A stretch of 64,000 nucleotides of DNA from Polynucleobacter sp. MWH-Aus1W21 (GTDB lineage Bacteria > Pseudomonadota > Gammaproteobacteria > Burkholderiales > Burkholderiaceae): assembly GCF_018687275.1 (NCBI RefSeq), contig NZ_CP061287.1, forward strand, positions 1,426,001 to 1,490,000. Direction: 5' to 3'. Position 1 is the first letter of the stretch; each line of letters begins with the position of its first letter. A program made the position numbers and the translations under genes. Positions 25,826 to 33,831 of the stretch are shown here, piece by piece. The notes under the pieces were generated by a model that saw only the letters and a program-made list of their open reading frames with translations, searched no databases and was not told the origin of the DNA.

Positions 25826-27073
25826 ATATTGCTCAAAATGCTTGCGAGTAATCTCGTAACCTTCATCCGCTTTTTTTCTACTAATAATCTCATCACGGTA
25901 TGTACGCATAAAGTCTTTTGGATTTAGAAACGTACATTCACTACCATATGGATGACCGCAATACTCATACACAATTGTACGAACCTTATTTGGCTTATTT
26001 TTATTTACAAACTCAGACTCGCAATAGCCCTCGTAACATGACAGCACCTCAGGAAATGGCTTTTTCCAATTCTTTACTACTGGCGGCCTCACCAAAGGTT
26101 TCCAACCCTCCTTTTGTATTGCATCACGCAATACCAAGTAAGAGGTCTTAGATTCATCATATTTCCAGTATCCGAATAGGGCTATCACTGCAATAACTAC
26201 CGTGGCGAATACCGCGTATATCTTCTTCCTACGATCCCCTTTATCGCTTTGCTGCTTTTTCAAATCAGCTTCTGCCTGCTCCTTAGCCGACTCTTCAGCT
26301 TTCATTAATTCTGCTTTATTTTTTTCAAGCCTCTCAGCTACTAATTCAGCAGTATTTTGCTCACCTAAGAATTTTTGAGCACCAGCATCATAAGCATCAT
26401 TTAACTCCTCACTCATATAGGCTGGCATCCACTGCCACTCGAGCTTGCCTGTCTCTTGGTTTGTAGTTTGCTTCAGCCCAGTTTCAGAGAGAATGTCTAA
26501 TTTCGCTGGGTAGATGTGCGGAAGATGATGCAAGTAAACAATGCTGCAATTTCTACTGCCAGCATATCCATGCCCATACGCCTCTTGCTTCATGTATTCC
26601 AATCCAGGATATTTGGATTCAAATTCTTTTTCTAACCTGTCTTGAGCACCTTTTTCATAAGCTGCATTAAGCCTAGCTACCAAATAAGGCTCATAGATAT
26701 CCCAATAAACCCTTCCATCTTCAGTTAAGAATAAATTTAGATATTCATCTTCCAAATCAAAGCCGCGCTGATATGCCTCTTCATTAGTAATCTGACCTTC
26801 TAATAAGATCTGAGTTTGCTTTTGGAGCTCCTCAAGGCGATCAGATTCAGCTCGCATTGCCTCTTCATGATTTGCACTAGCCTGCCACTTTGCCTCTCGA
26901 ACTTCATCAAGGTGTCGCTCTGCAGCCCATGCGGCCTCTCTTGCACTCTCCCGAAGCTGACGTTGCATATCAGCCTGGCCTTCCTGGATCTTTGCGTTAT
27001 CTTTACAGACACCACAAATACTCCCCCAGCCGTCCATATACTTACCACAGTTAGAGCAATTAGCCACACTCAA
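25823..27073 (-). CDS. Zinc-ribbon, coiled-coil membrane protein of unknown function
   Basis: A 416-residue protein: an N-terminal zinc ribbon (CSNCGKYMDGWGSICGVC, four Cys), a long charged coiled coil (about 30-100), a middle region with two similar stretches ending (Y/D)AAYEKGAQDRL and DAYDAGAQKFL, a lysine-rich helix, one TM helix (about 286-303), and a C-terminal domain of about 110 residues with six Cys. It may be an inner-membrane protein with the ribbon in the cytoplasm. It is not a recognised family. It is first in a minus-strand string continuing to 28452 only in the sense of shared orientation; upstream genes precede it. Confidence 0.65.
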   Translation of the reverse strand: MSVANCSNCGKYMDGWGSICGVCKDNAKIQEGQADMQRQLRESAREAAWAAERHLDEVREAKWQASANHEEAMRAESDRLEELQKQTQILLEGQITNEEAYQRGFDLEDEYLNLFLTEDGRVYWDIYEPYLVARLNAAYEKGAQDRLEKEFESKYPGLEYMKQEAYGHGYAGSRNCSIVYLHHLPHIYPAKLDILSETGLKQTTNQETGKLEWQWMPAYMSEELNDAYDAGAQKFLGEQNTAELVAERLEKNKAELMKAEESAKEQAEADLKKQQSDKGDRRKKIYAVFATVVIAVIALFGYWKYDESKTSYLVLRDAIQKEGWKPLVRPPVVKNWKKPFPEVLSCYEGYCESEFVNKNKPNKVRTIVYEYCGHPYGSECTFLNPKDFMRTYRDEIISRKKADEGYEITRKHFEQY

Positions 27074-27123
27074 CCTCTATTAGTAAATTTGATTGATATT
27101 AGTATTTTGAATACGGAGTAAAC

Positions 27124-27291
27124 CTAGACTTGATGTGATTTCACTAACGCATCTTGACCAGACTTAATTTTTTGCCTTGCCCGCTCAGCCTTTATAGCCT
27201 CTTGATCTCGCTTAACGCGATCCTTCATTGATTTAAGCCTAGCTTGCTCTGGACTTAATGGTTTTAGCGGAGCTATTTCATTGAATCTCAT
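27124..27291 (-). CDS. Very small basic protein
   Basis: A 55-residue, Lys/Arg-rich helical protein starting MRFNEIAPLKPLSPEQARLK and ending VKSHQV. Its ATG follows the stop of the next small gene by 2 bp, so the two are coupled. It was found by reading the gap between larger genes; no similarity is recognised. Confidence 0.5.
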   Translation of the reverse strand: MRFNEIAPLKPLSPEQARLKSMKDRVKRDQEAIKAERARQKIKSGQDALVKSHQV

Positions 27292-27293
27292 GA

Positions 27294-27440
27294 CTATCCG
27301 ATCTGCAGTGGTTGATGAGGCACATTATTAGAGCCAAAGATTGCTTGAAATAACTTATATGCCTGAGCTTGATTCTGGGCATAAAGAATTGTCTCCACCC
27401 ACATTCCAGCCGCATTAACAGTTGCCTTATATCGTTTCAT
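27294..27440 (-). CDS. Very small protein
   Basis: A 48-residue protein, MKRYKATVNAAGMWVETILY followed by AQNQAQAYKLFQAIFGS..., with a plausible start just after the 27445 stop codon. Such short proteins with a beta-strand then helix pattern are common next to plasmid-type genes. Part of a tight minus-strand gene string. Confidence 0.5.
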   Translation of the reverse strand: MKRYKATVNAAGMWVETILYAQNQAQAYKLFQAIFGSNNVPHQPLQIG

Positions 27441-27444
27441 AAAG

Positions 27445-27891
27445 TTATTTAGTCAAAAACTCAAGCCGATCTCTAAGTCCTTCGTTATCTAGCTCCTCAA
27501 GCCTAAGAGGATCAACGTGGTCAAGCCTACCTTTGGCAACCTCATTTTTTATGCGAATTTCATCTGTAATAACTTGGCTCTGAATTCTGCTTCCGCTATA
27601 CCGCCTATTGCAAGAGTAAAAATCTCGCCCTTTAGCAGTAGCTAAAAATTTATCTCCACTTTTAAGCGCTTCAATATATTCGAGACAACGCTCATTCCAC
27701 GTTTTATTTAAATCCCGAATAACCTCGTTTCGGATTCGTGCCATCTCATTTTTTGCATCTTCTACCCTTTTTCGAGCTGCTTTCGCTTCCTCTTCTGCTT
27801 TTGCTTCATCATTAACTCGAATACCCCATTGAATGAGATTCCAACCAACAATAGTGAAAAAAATAAGTCCAACCCATCCCCAAAAGCCCAT
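27445..27891 (-). CDS. Membrane-anchored coiled-coil protein of unknown function
   Basis: 148 residues from the ATG at 27891, which has AAGGGG six bases upstream; the longer reading to 28002 lacks support. One N-terminal TM helix (GFWGWVGLIFFTIVGWNLIQWG), then a charged coiled coil (AKAEEEAKAARKRVEDAKNEM), then a polar C-terminal domain. No known family. Confidence 0.6.
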   Translation of the reverse strand: MGFWGWVGLIFFTIVGWNLIQWGIRVNDEAKAEEEAKAARKRVEDAKNEMARIRNEVIRDLNKTWNERCLEYIEALKSGDKFLATAKGRDFYSCNRRYSGSRIQSQVITDEIRIKNEVAKGRLDHVDPLRLEELDNEGLRDRLEFLTK

Positions 27892-28011
27892 GTAAAACCC
27901 CTTATGGTTTTTAATAGTTATTGAAAACTTTAACGCAGGCTCATGACGTTGGTAAGCCCCTGCAGGGTAAATCCTGATGAAATACTGGGGTACGCTAGGC
28001 ACCCCGTTTAA

Positions 28012-28452
28012 TTAACGTTTAAACCCACTTCTTAAACTGGAGCTTGCAGATTCAATCTGCTGATCGAGCTCCCCTGCCTCTACTGCTGCTTTAATAGATT
28101 CAAGAGCTTTAACCAATCCCTCTCCACTGGCTACTTCAACGCTAGGCTTGCCTTTGGCTAACTCCAAAGTACAACTGCCATATTTCACAGAGACACAGAC
28201 CTTTCCTTCCTCACTTTGAAACCACCATGGTTTTATACGTTTTGGAACTTCCACTTGTTTACGTAATCCTGTTTCACGATCTTTCACTGTTTTGTACTTC
28301 ATGACTACAAATGGTGTTCCTTCTAGCTGGCTTTTAGCGAGTTGGATCTGCTCCCAGAGTTTTGATCCCAGCTTATTTCTCCTAATAACAATGGCTGGCA
28401 TATTGCGGGGTTTTTTAACGGCCACTAGCTTTAAGTGACTTAATTGGCTCAT
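28012..28452 (-). CDS. Conserved plasmid/island protein, probably DUF6641
   Basis: A 146-residue protein of the type (LSHLKLVAVKKPRN ... VIRRNKLGSKLWEQIQLAKSQLEG ... VPKRIKPWWFQ...GKVCVSVKYG...LELAKGKPSVEV ... GELDQQIESASSSLRSGFKR) found widely on plasmids and integrative elements. I believe this is DUF6641, from memory of the family; function unknown. It lies upstream of a palindromic control region and supports a plasmid-like origin of the 25.8-35.0 kb part. Confidence 0.65.
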   Translation of the reverse strand: MSQLSHLKLVAVKKPRNMPAIVIRRNKLGSKLWEQIQLAKSQLEGTPFVVMKYKTVKDRETGLRKQVEVPKRIKPWWFQSEEGKVCVSVKYGSCTLELAKGKPSVEVASGEGLVKALESIKAAVEAGELDQQIESASSSLRSGFKR

Positions 28453-28596
28453 TTGAATTCTCCTATGTAGTTAATGGGCTCATTAAGTGTGTTTTCGATA
28501 TAGCGCTTTGGTCGACCTCTTTTTGACCATTGGATCGTTTTGGCTAATTTTGGATAGAAAAAATACGTTTTTTATTAACAAGGGCTAAATATTTAC

Positions 28597-28765
28597 GAGT
28601 CGCGTAATGAGTTGCATTGAGATGCGAAGAAGAAATAAGTTGCAGTAAGAGATGCAGTTAGTTGCTGTATTTGGGACAAATGAGTAGCTCTGAACAGCAA
28701 CTCAAGCAACAGCAACTATCTTTTGTCTCTGCTACTCCTTGCATCTCAAGCAACACCGCGACTCC
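28597..28765. promoter_or_regulatory. Large imperfect inverted-repeat region with GTTGC/GCAAC motifs
   Basis: The 337-bp gap between divergent genes has outer arms GAGTCGCG..GTTGC..TGAGATGC (28597-28626) that reappear inverted as GCATCTCAAGCAAC..CGCGACTC (28740-28764). Between them lie more GTTGC and GCAAC motifs (28638, 28660, 28694, 28704). It could be a divergent operator, an origin-like iteron array or a transfer site. Nothing in the sequence decides between these. Confidence 0.5.
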
Positions 28766-28789
28766 TTTCAATATTCAAGGAGATTAAAA

Positions 28790-29323
28790 ATGAAAGAAAT
28801 CACAGCCCGCTTATGGGAAAACAAAATGTACGGAACAACCTTCGCCAAAGGTCAATATCGCAAAGCCATCTACAACGGAACATTGGAGATCATGGATCCC
28901 TATGCCAAGTATTTAGTAGATTTTGAGGAAGTCGAGACTTGGTTTCACTTTCCCAAGAGTCCAGTGCATGTGGAAATGGCTAATCGCTTAGCCAACCCAC
29001 CAGTCAATGAAGATGGAGTTTTAATGAGTTGGATCTATCGATACGAGAATGGCTCAAAAAGCCCTATTGAGGGATATGCGTCTTTAGATATGAACTACAG
29101 CAGAATTTATATTGAAATTAATGATTCAGAGCACGGAATAAATGATTACTGGGAACTGCCCATACGAAGCTGTATTGCCAGAATTCCCGGAAAACCCACT
29201 CCAGCACTAATAGCCACCACGCAATCGGAGCTAAATGCCCCTCAAAAACCGTCTACAAACGGCGTATTTTCCGGTGGACATAAGCAAGCACTTGAGAACT
29301 TACAAAAGTACGCTATCCAGTGA
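28790..29323 (+). CDS. Protein of unknown function in plasmid-like region
   Basis: 177 residues from the ATG at 28790, which has AAGGAG at good spacing; the upstream ATG at 28739 falls in the inverted-repeat region. Contains MKEITARLWENKMYGTTFAKGQYRKAIYNG and a region rich in aromatic and acidic residues, with a polar C-terminal tail. Not recognised. Divergent from the DUF6641-like gene. Confidence 0.6.
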   Translation: MKEITARLWENKMYGTTFAKGQYRKAIYNGTLEIMDPYAKYLVDFEEVETWFHFPKSPVHVEMANRLANPPVNEDGVLMSWIYRYENGSKSPIEGYASLDMNYSRIYIEINDSEHGINDYWELPIRSCIARIPGKPTPALIATTQSELNAPQKPSTNGVFSGGHKQALENLQKYAIQ

Positions 29324-29410
29324 TTTGAGGTGTTAGCTAGTATCGCGGGGTTTTGTCGTCTAAATCCCACGATATTCAGAAGATTTAGCTAAATACTTAT
29401 AGAAAGAAAG

Positions 29411-29440
29411 AGGCTAAGAATATTTACATATTCTTAGCCT
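29411..29440. terminator. Perfect 13-bp hairpin, possible terminator
   Basis: AGGCTAAGAATAT and ATATTCTTAGCCT form a perfect stem with a TTAC loop, 88 bp after the preceding stop codon. There is no following T-run, so it may be a Rho-assisted or processing hairpin, or a recombinase-linked structure, rather than a classical terminator. Confidence 0.5.
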
Positions 29441-29564
29441 GGTCTTGTAAGTCATTGATTCTTGGAAGATCTTGAAGATTTAATGGAAGGTATAAAGAGG
29501 TCGACCTTTTCCCAATAAGAAAACATACTTAAAACGCACATTTTATTTATGACAGGAAAAACAA

Positions 29565-30131
29565 ATGGCACAAGCAAAAACCTTATCTCAAACCGAACTA
29601 GACCAAGTTCTTGAGTATGTCAGTACCAAAAAGTACGCTTTACGTGACAGAGCAATGATTTTGACGAGCTTTCTCGGGGGACTTCGCGTCGCCGAAATAG
29701 CCTCTCTAAAAATGGGTGATGTTCTAAACCTAGATGGCACCATTAAAAATGAGATACGTCTCTCCGCAGCGCAAACAAAAGGCAAATTTCCTAGAACGGT
29801 GTTTGTTTCTCAACGCTTACAAACTGAGTTAGCAAACTATCTAGCTACCCGGTACATCACCAACCCCGATATTCCCTTCTTTCATACAGATCATCGCCTA
29901 GGCTTTACCCCAAATGGCTTATGCGTTTGGTTTTATCAACTCTATAAGAATGTCGGCATTAGTGGCGGCAGTAGCCATTCAGGTAGAAAGTTTTTTATAA
30001 CCACCTTGGCTAATAAAGGCATCGGGGTAAGAATCTTAGCCTCTTTGGCTGGTCACAGATCCATTGCCGTAACCCAAAGGTACATCGATGTTAACGATGA
30101 GCAAAAGAGACAGGCCGTAGAACTTATATAA
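29565..30131 (+). CDS. Short tyrosine recombinase, catalytic domain only
   Basis: A 188-residue integrase consisting of the catalytic domain: Arg in GGLRVAEI, Lys in QTKGKFPRT, HSGR, GHRS and the nucleophile in QRYIDV. It lacks the usual N-terminal core-binding and arm-binding domains and is about half the length of a typical integrase. Such short recombinases occur on plasmids and integrative elements. It is convergent with the HTH gene at 30138. The catalytic set is complete, so it may be active. Confidence 0.88.
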   Translation: MAQAKTLSQTELDQVLEYVSTKKYALRDRAMILTSFLGGLRVAEIASLKMGDVLNLDGTIKNEIRLSAAQTKGKFPRTVFVSQRLQTELANYLATRYITNPDIPFFHTDHRLGFTPNGLCVWFYQLYKNVGISGGSSHSGRKFFITTLANKGIGVRILASLAGHRSIAVTQRYIDVNDEQKRQAVELI

Positions 30132-30137
30132 ATTAAG

Positions 30138-30722
30138 TTAACTCTCTATCCAACCCAAGCGCTCCCATTTACGCAATGGGAGCTCATCATCTAGTCCGGG
30201 CTTCTCGCAGCTAAAACCCAGATCACGCAATAGTTGCAATACATAGGTACGGCTAACAGTTTCACCTGCCAAATACTCTTTCTCAATTAATGTTTGAATC
30301 TTTGAGAGTGTCCATTTATCTGTTACATGCCCCGCTGCTTTAGCGCCAGCCTTTAATGCTCTCGTTAATTTCTGCACTTCATTATTCGTCAGCTTCTTAG
30401 GTCTACCTAACTGCTGACAGCGTAACTCGTTATAGCTCGTTTTATAGATCTTCTTATTACTTAAGAACCCTTTTTCTTCTTGCTGAAAGCTAGCGGTGAT
30501 CGTGCCGCCCATGTCCGTTTTTCTTTTGACTGTTAATCGAATAGCCCAGTTCTGCACACTTTGACGGCTCACCCCTAATTGCCGGGCAACTTCTGCTTTA
30601 GCCACCCCCTTCATTAAAAGGCGAGCACCTTCTAAGCGGCGATGCTCAAGAAGTTTGAGTTTTCGTTTCATTTTCTTTTGGGTTGTACTAGATTTTCCAA
30701 AAAACACCTCATTTTTTGTCAA
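30138..30722 (-). CDS. Helix-turn-helix protein related to IS630 transposase N-terminus
   Basis: A 194-residue protein with an N-terminal HTH of the IS630/Tc1 type (EGARLLMKGVAKAEVARQLGVSRQSVQNW) and a second winged-helix region (LTRALKAGAKAAGHVTDKWTLSKIQTLIEKEY...SRTYVLQLLRDLGFSCEKP) as in IS630 transposases. The DDE catalytic domain is absent, and terminal inverted repeats are not evident. It is therefore either a transposase remnant or a domesticated DNA-binding protein. An internal ATG at codon 18 is an alternative start. Confidence 0.7.
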   Translation of the reverse strand: MTKNEVFFGKSSTTQKKMKRKLKLLEHRRLEGARLLMKGVAKAEVARQLGVSRQSVQNWAIRLTVKRKTDMGGTITASFQQEEKGFLSNKKIYKTSYNELRCQQLGRPKKLTNNEVQKLTRALKAGAKAAGHVTDKWTLSKIQTLIEKEYLAGETVSRTYVLQLLRDLGFSCEKPGLDDELPLRKWERLGWIES

Positions 30723-30862
30723 CTATTTTTATAACAATAAATCATTCTACCCATATTAAACATGGCAAAGAAAAATCCCTATTTTTCGTCAAGAGATTTT
30801 AGTTTTTTTCATCAGCAAAAAAACGCTCATTTTCGACATACATTTCTCTTCATTGGCATTAC

Positions 30863-30875
30863 CGCTCTTTAACAA
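30863..30875 (+). promoter_or_regulatory. boxA-like antitermination sequence in operon leader
   Basis: CGCTCTTTAACAA matches the core of the ribosomal RNA boxA (GCTCTTTAACAA), the RNA bound by NusB-NusE. It lies about 95 bp upstream of the 265-residue gene that opens the AAA+ operon. Functional antitermination is an inference. Confidence 0.55.
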
Positions 30876-30895
30876 TTCACTCATTTCTTATTCAC

Positions 30896-30912
30896 TGTCG
30901 GGTTTCCCGACA
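30896..30912. repeat. TGTCG-N7-CGACA palindrome, copy in AAA+ operon leader
   Basis: TGTCGGG-TTT-CCCGACA is a perfect dyad between the boxA-like site and the ribosome-binding site (AAGGAGG, 30958-30964). In RNA it would form a 7-bp hairpin in the leader. It is the only family member sitting in a leader rather than at a module end. Confidence 0.75.
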
Positions 30913-30968
30913 TTAGCCCTTTCCCATATTGGTAAAGGTAATTGTTAGATTTTTATTAAGGAGGTCTT

Positions 30969-31766
30969 ATGGACCAAATAGCTGAAGTAGCTGAAAAAGT
31001 AGATGGGCAAGTAGTTACGAATCTGGTTGAAAAAATCAGTCAAGATTCGCAATTATCTGTAGGGGCCGTAGTAAACAACTTGATTGCCGAACGAAAAGCT
31101 TGGCAAACACAGGATCTCACTCGAAGCAATGAACGCCTTTATGGCATCTTGCAAAGTTGTTACATCTTGTTTCAAAGCATGAATAGCATTAAGTCGGAAG
31201 CTATGGCTGTAAAAAAAGGGTTTTTAGAGTTTTGTAAGCAGCAAGGTTGGGACTTTAAAGACAACACACACCTGATGACTAAGGTTGTGCAATGTGTCTT
31301 TGGCAATGAAGATCGCCGTCGCGTTAGCTCTTACGCCCTTGCGCTACGAGCGGCAGCAGAGTCAAAGACACCTAGCATGGAAATCCCACAGTTTTTCAGG
31401 GATAAAGGTGGGGTAGAAGAAGTTCGACGCGAGCGATCACCCAATCATAAGACGGCCAAGGATAAAGCAGCAGTTGGCCGCGTTGCCATGGAAGGTAGAA
31501 TCTTAGCCTCCTTTCATAGCGACACTTTAGCGGGTCAATTTGAAGCGTCTGAGTACAACGGGGCCTTAGTCCTGCTCTCCACCAGAGAGGCTGATGGTAG
31601 TTTTGCAGTTCGTAGACTGGTTCAAAACGGCACGGCTATTACTGCCGTACTAGCTAGTTTGGCGCACTCAGTAGCCAAGGAGCAACAAGAGAAAGCTCCA
31701 GCCACTAAAGCAGCCAATGATGATCAGTCTCGCGATACTGCAATAAAACAAGCTGTAGGCGCGTAA
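30969..31766 (+). CDS. First gene of AAA+ operon, unknown function
   Basis: A 265-residue, mainly alpha-helical protein with a very strong ribosome-binding site (AAGGAGG). The middle is positively charged (EEVRRERSPNHKTAKDKAAVGR). The C-terminal third (ILASFHSDTLAGQFEASEYNGALVLLSTREADGSFAVRRLV) looks beta-rich and the tail is Gln/Ala/Lys-rich. I do not recognise the family. As first gene of a set with an AAA+ ATPase on a mobile element it might act in replication, maintenance or defence, but nothing in the sequence proves it. Confidence 0.7.
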   Translation: MDQIAEVAEKVDGQVVTNLVEKISQDSQLSVGAVVNNLIAERKAWQTQDLTRSNERLYGILQSCYILFQSMNSIKSEAMAVKKGFLEFCKQQGWDFKDNTHLMTKVVQCVFGNEDRRRVSSYALALRAAAESKTPSMEIPQFFRDKGGVEEVRRERSPNHKTAKDKAAVGRVAMEGRILASFHSDTLAGQFEASEYNGALVLLSTREADGSFAVRRLVQNGTAITAVLASLAHSVAKEQQEKAPATKAANDDQSRDTAIKQAVGA

Positions 31767-31839
31767 TTGCGTTGTCGTCTAAAGCGGTAAGCCAATACGG
31801 ATAAGAAATGAGTGAAGCCATAACTAACTAGGAGGAACT

Positions 31840-32544
31840 ATGGCACTCAATATCTCAACCCCGTCATCACCTGATGACTTTGCATTAATGCCCCATACAA
31901 GGGCTAAGCTAGAAGCCGTATTAGACGGTACCGTAAAGTTTCCTGGCAATGGAGTATCAGCTTTACTGCTCTACGGCGTTTACGGTTCAGGAAAAACTAC
32001 CATGGCCAAGCTATTGCCTGGCTGGCTCGAGACTGTCAAGACTACCCCTGTACTGCAATCAATTCCTGTGGGCTCAATTATCGACTCCACACAGCCAAAT
32101 ATTGATTTTTACTCCTGCGCTCAAGGCCAGAATGGCGCATCACTCATTGGGCAAATTCAAAGTCATGTCATGACCATGAGCTTTAACCCCAGTTGCTTAC
32201 ATTATGTGATTTTGGATGAAGTAGATAACCTCACCGCAGCAGCCCATGCATCGCTCAAGGCCATCATGAACTACACCCATGTAGTTTTTGTCCTTACAAC
32301 AAATCATCTTAATAAGGTAGATCCCGGAGTTATTAATCGATCCATCGTATTGGATATGAATTCTGCTCCGACCTCTGCTTGGGTCAGCAAGATCAAGGCT
32401 ATTTACGCAGCCTCCGGGAAGACGCCTCCGACCGATCAAGCCATTGCAGGTGTTGTCAACGCTGGAAATGGATCAGCCAGAACGATTCTCACTGATATCG
32501 AAATCACTCAATCTATTCGTGAGCGGCAGTTTGAAGATGAATAA
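31840..32544 (+). CDS. Small clamp-loader-like AAA+ ATPase
   Basis: 234 residues: Walker A GVYGSGKTT (about 46-54), Walker B YVILDEVDN (about 122-130), sensor 1 in FVLTTNH, and a sensor-2-like region in GNGSARTILTDIE. The order and the DEVD/N Walker B resemble DNA polymerase III clamp loaders and RFC small subunits, but it is short and lacks the collar domain. It has a GGAGG ribosome-binding site and overlaps the next gene by 8 bp. It probably remodels a DNA or protein partner encoded beside it (inference). Confidence 0.8.
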   Translation: MALNISTPSSPDDFALMPHTRAKLEAVLDGTVKFPGNGVSALLLYGVYGSGKTTMAKLLPGWLETVKTTPVLQSIPVGSIIDSTQPNIDFYSCAQGQNGASLIGQIQSHVMTMSFNPSCLHYVILDEVDNLTAAAHASLKAIMNYTHVVFVLTTNHLNKVDPGVINRSIVLDMNSAPTSAWVSKIKAIYAASGKTPPTDQAIAGVVNAGNGSARTILTDIEITQSIRERQFEDE

Positions 32545-32983
32545 GCGCAAATCTGTTGAACTGCTGATGGAAATCACTGTGCAGGCGCTTGCTGAATTGG
32601 TAAGCGGGGACGAAGGTATCGGCACCTTTGTCCTTGCTAAAAACCATGCTGTCTCCACCAGAAAGATTGTGAATAAGGTGCAATTTGAAGAGGAATGGCA
32701 ACAGCAAATTGATGATAGCGAGGTTTTCTATGTTTTCACCACTTTAAAGCTAGCGCCCAACATCCTTCAGATTGCGGGCTCTAAATACCAAGACCTTAAT
32801 CGCGTCTCTTGGAATTTAATTGTTCCCAATACTTTTACGCTTGAGCCCGCGCAGAGACCCACCAACTCTATTGAGCTACTCATGATGGCAAAACTCATGC
32901 TTGAAGAAATCCAAGGCGGCCACTTCTCGTATGAGGAATTGGTGGAGTTTTTACAAATTATTAGTCGCATACGTAAGCGCTAA
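32537..32983 (+). CDS. Protein of unknown function coupled to the AAA+ ATPase
   Basis: 148 residues starting MNKRKSVELLMEITVQALAEL at the ATG inside the AAA+ stop region (8-bp overlap), so translation is coupled. It is helical at both ends, with a central part FYVFTTLKLAPNILQIAG. No known family. The tight coupling makes it the best candidate for the ATPase partner. Confidence 0.6.
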   Translation: MNKRKSVELLMEITVQALAELVSGDEGIGTFVLAKNHAVSTRKIVNKVQFEEEWQQQIDDSEVFYVFTTLKLAPNILQIAGSKYQDLNRVSWNLIVPNTFTLEPAQRPTNSIELLMMAKLMLEEIQGGHFSYEELVEFLQIISRIRKR

Positions 32984-33026
32984 ATCCTTAACAAATCTAC
33001 TTAAATTAATTTACCTTGGAGTAATC

Positions 33027-33209
33027 ATGAAATATTTTGACGCAGTTGTACTAAATGACCGAGAAACATATAGCAGCATTGATGGCGCATATGTTGTATT
33101 GAATGCCATTGAAGATGAATGTGTAAACGAGGTTGAGATAACCGAAAAGTCTCGAATTATTCAGATTTCCGATCTTTTAGAAGCCTACTATCGATTAACT
33201 ACTTTTTAA
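33027..33209 (+). CDS. Small acidic protein
   Basis: A 60-residue acidic protein (MKYFDAVVLNDRETYSSIDG...) with GGAG upstream of the ATG at 33027; a longer in-frame reading from 32901 overlaps the previous gene and is unlikely. No family is recognised. Member of the AAA+ gene string. Confidence 0.5.
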   Translation: MKYFDAVVLNDRETYSSIDGAYVVLNAIEDECVNEVEITEKSRIIQISDLLEAYYRLTTF

Positions 33210-33282
33210 ATATTGAAATCACCCAATACGAGCACATAGAAAAAGAATATGAAGATGGTAATTTTTGAATTTTGGGGTTGTC

Positions 33283-33831
33283 ATGCGCTACCCTAGAACA
33301 GTCTTTGTTTTTGACACCCCAGACCATGGCATTGATCCCGAATACTTTCAGAAGATCAGCTCATCTTCACAGAAGATCTATATACGCGGGCATTCAAAAC
33401 CAATTGGGACAATTGATTCTGAGCTTGATGCCATCAAAATACTGGATGGTTATCTTAATTTCACAGGTCCAAATCGGTCTTATATGGTCATCGGCAATCT
33501 AAAGCATGTTGAATTTATTGCTACTAGCTTGGCTGATAAATACTGCTCGATCTATTGGCTCATGAATAAGAATTCCGCTTTAAGCATTCGCGCAGCTTTA
33601 GGTGCCCTGCTTGATCTTCATGAAATGGAAGCCTTATTTAACGAGGCGCTTTATTACTACACCAAATCTAGGGATCGGTATCAAGCATTGTCTGACTCCA
33701 CGCATATATCAAACGATGATTTTCCCCAGCTTATTGCGGACATCATTAATGGAGGAAAACAGGTTGAGCTACGGGCGGATATTGAAAGTTTTTTATGCGA
33801 GGAATTACATATCGGAAAATTTGAGATTTAA
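33283..33831 (+). CDS. Protein of unknown function, end of AAA+ operon
   Basis: 182 residues from ATG 33283 with GGGG upstream; a TTG six codons earlier is possible. Begins MRYPRTVFVFDTPDHGIDPEYF, with an alternating beta/alpha pattern, FVFDTPD and YMVIGNLKHVEFIA, which may be a Rossmann-like or nuclease-like fold; this is only a pattern. Its stop overlaps the converging integrase stop by 4 bp. Confidence 0.6.
   Translation: MRYPRTVFVFDTPDHGIDPEYFQKISSSSQKIYIRGHSKPIGTIDSELDAIKILDGYLNFTGPNRSYMVIGNLKHVEFIATSLADKYCSIYWLMNKNSALSIRAALGALLDLHEMEALFNEALYYYTKSRDRYQALSDSTHISNDDFPQLIADIINGGKQVELRADIESFLCEELHIGKFEI

Noticed and set aside
26816..27121. Plus-strand frame opposite the 416-residue protein start
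   Set aside because: Antisense shadow; the minus-strand reading has a zinc ribbon and coiled coil with consistent codon use.
30138..30722. Complete IS630 insertion sequence
   Set aside because: No DDE domain and no terminal inverted repeats or TA duplication could be seen around it.
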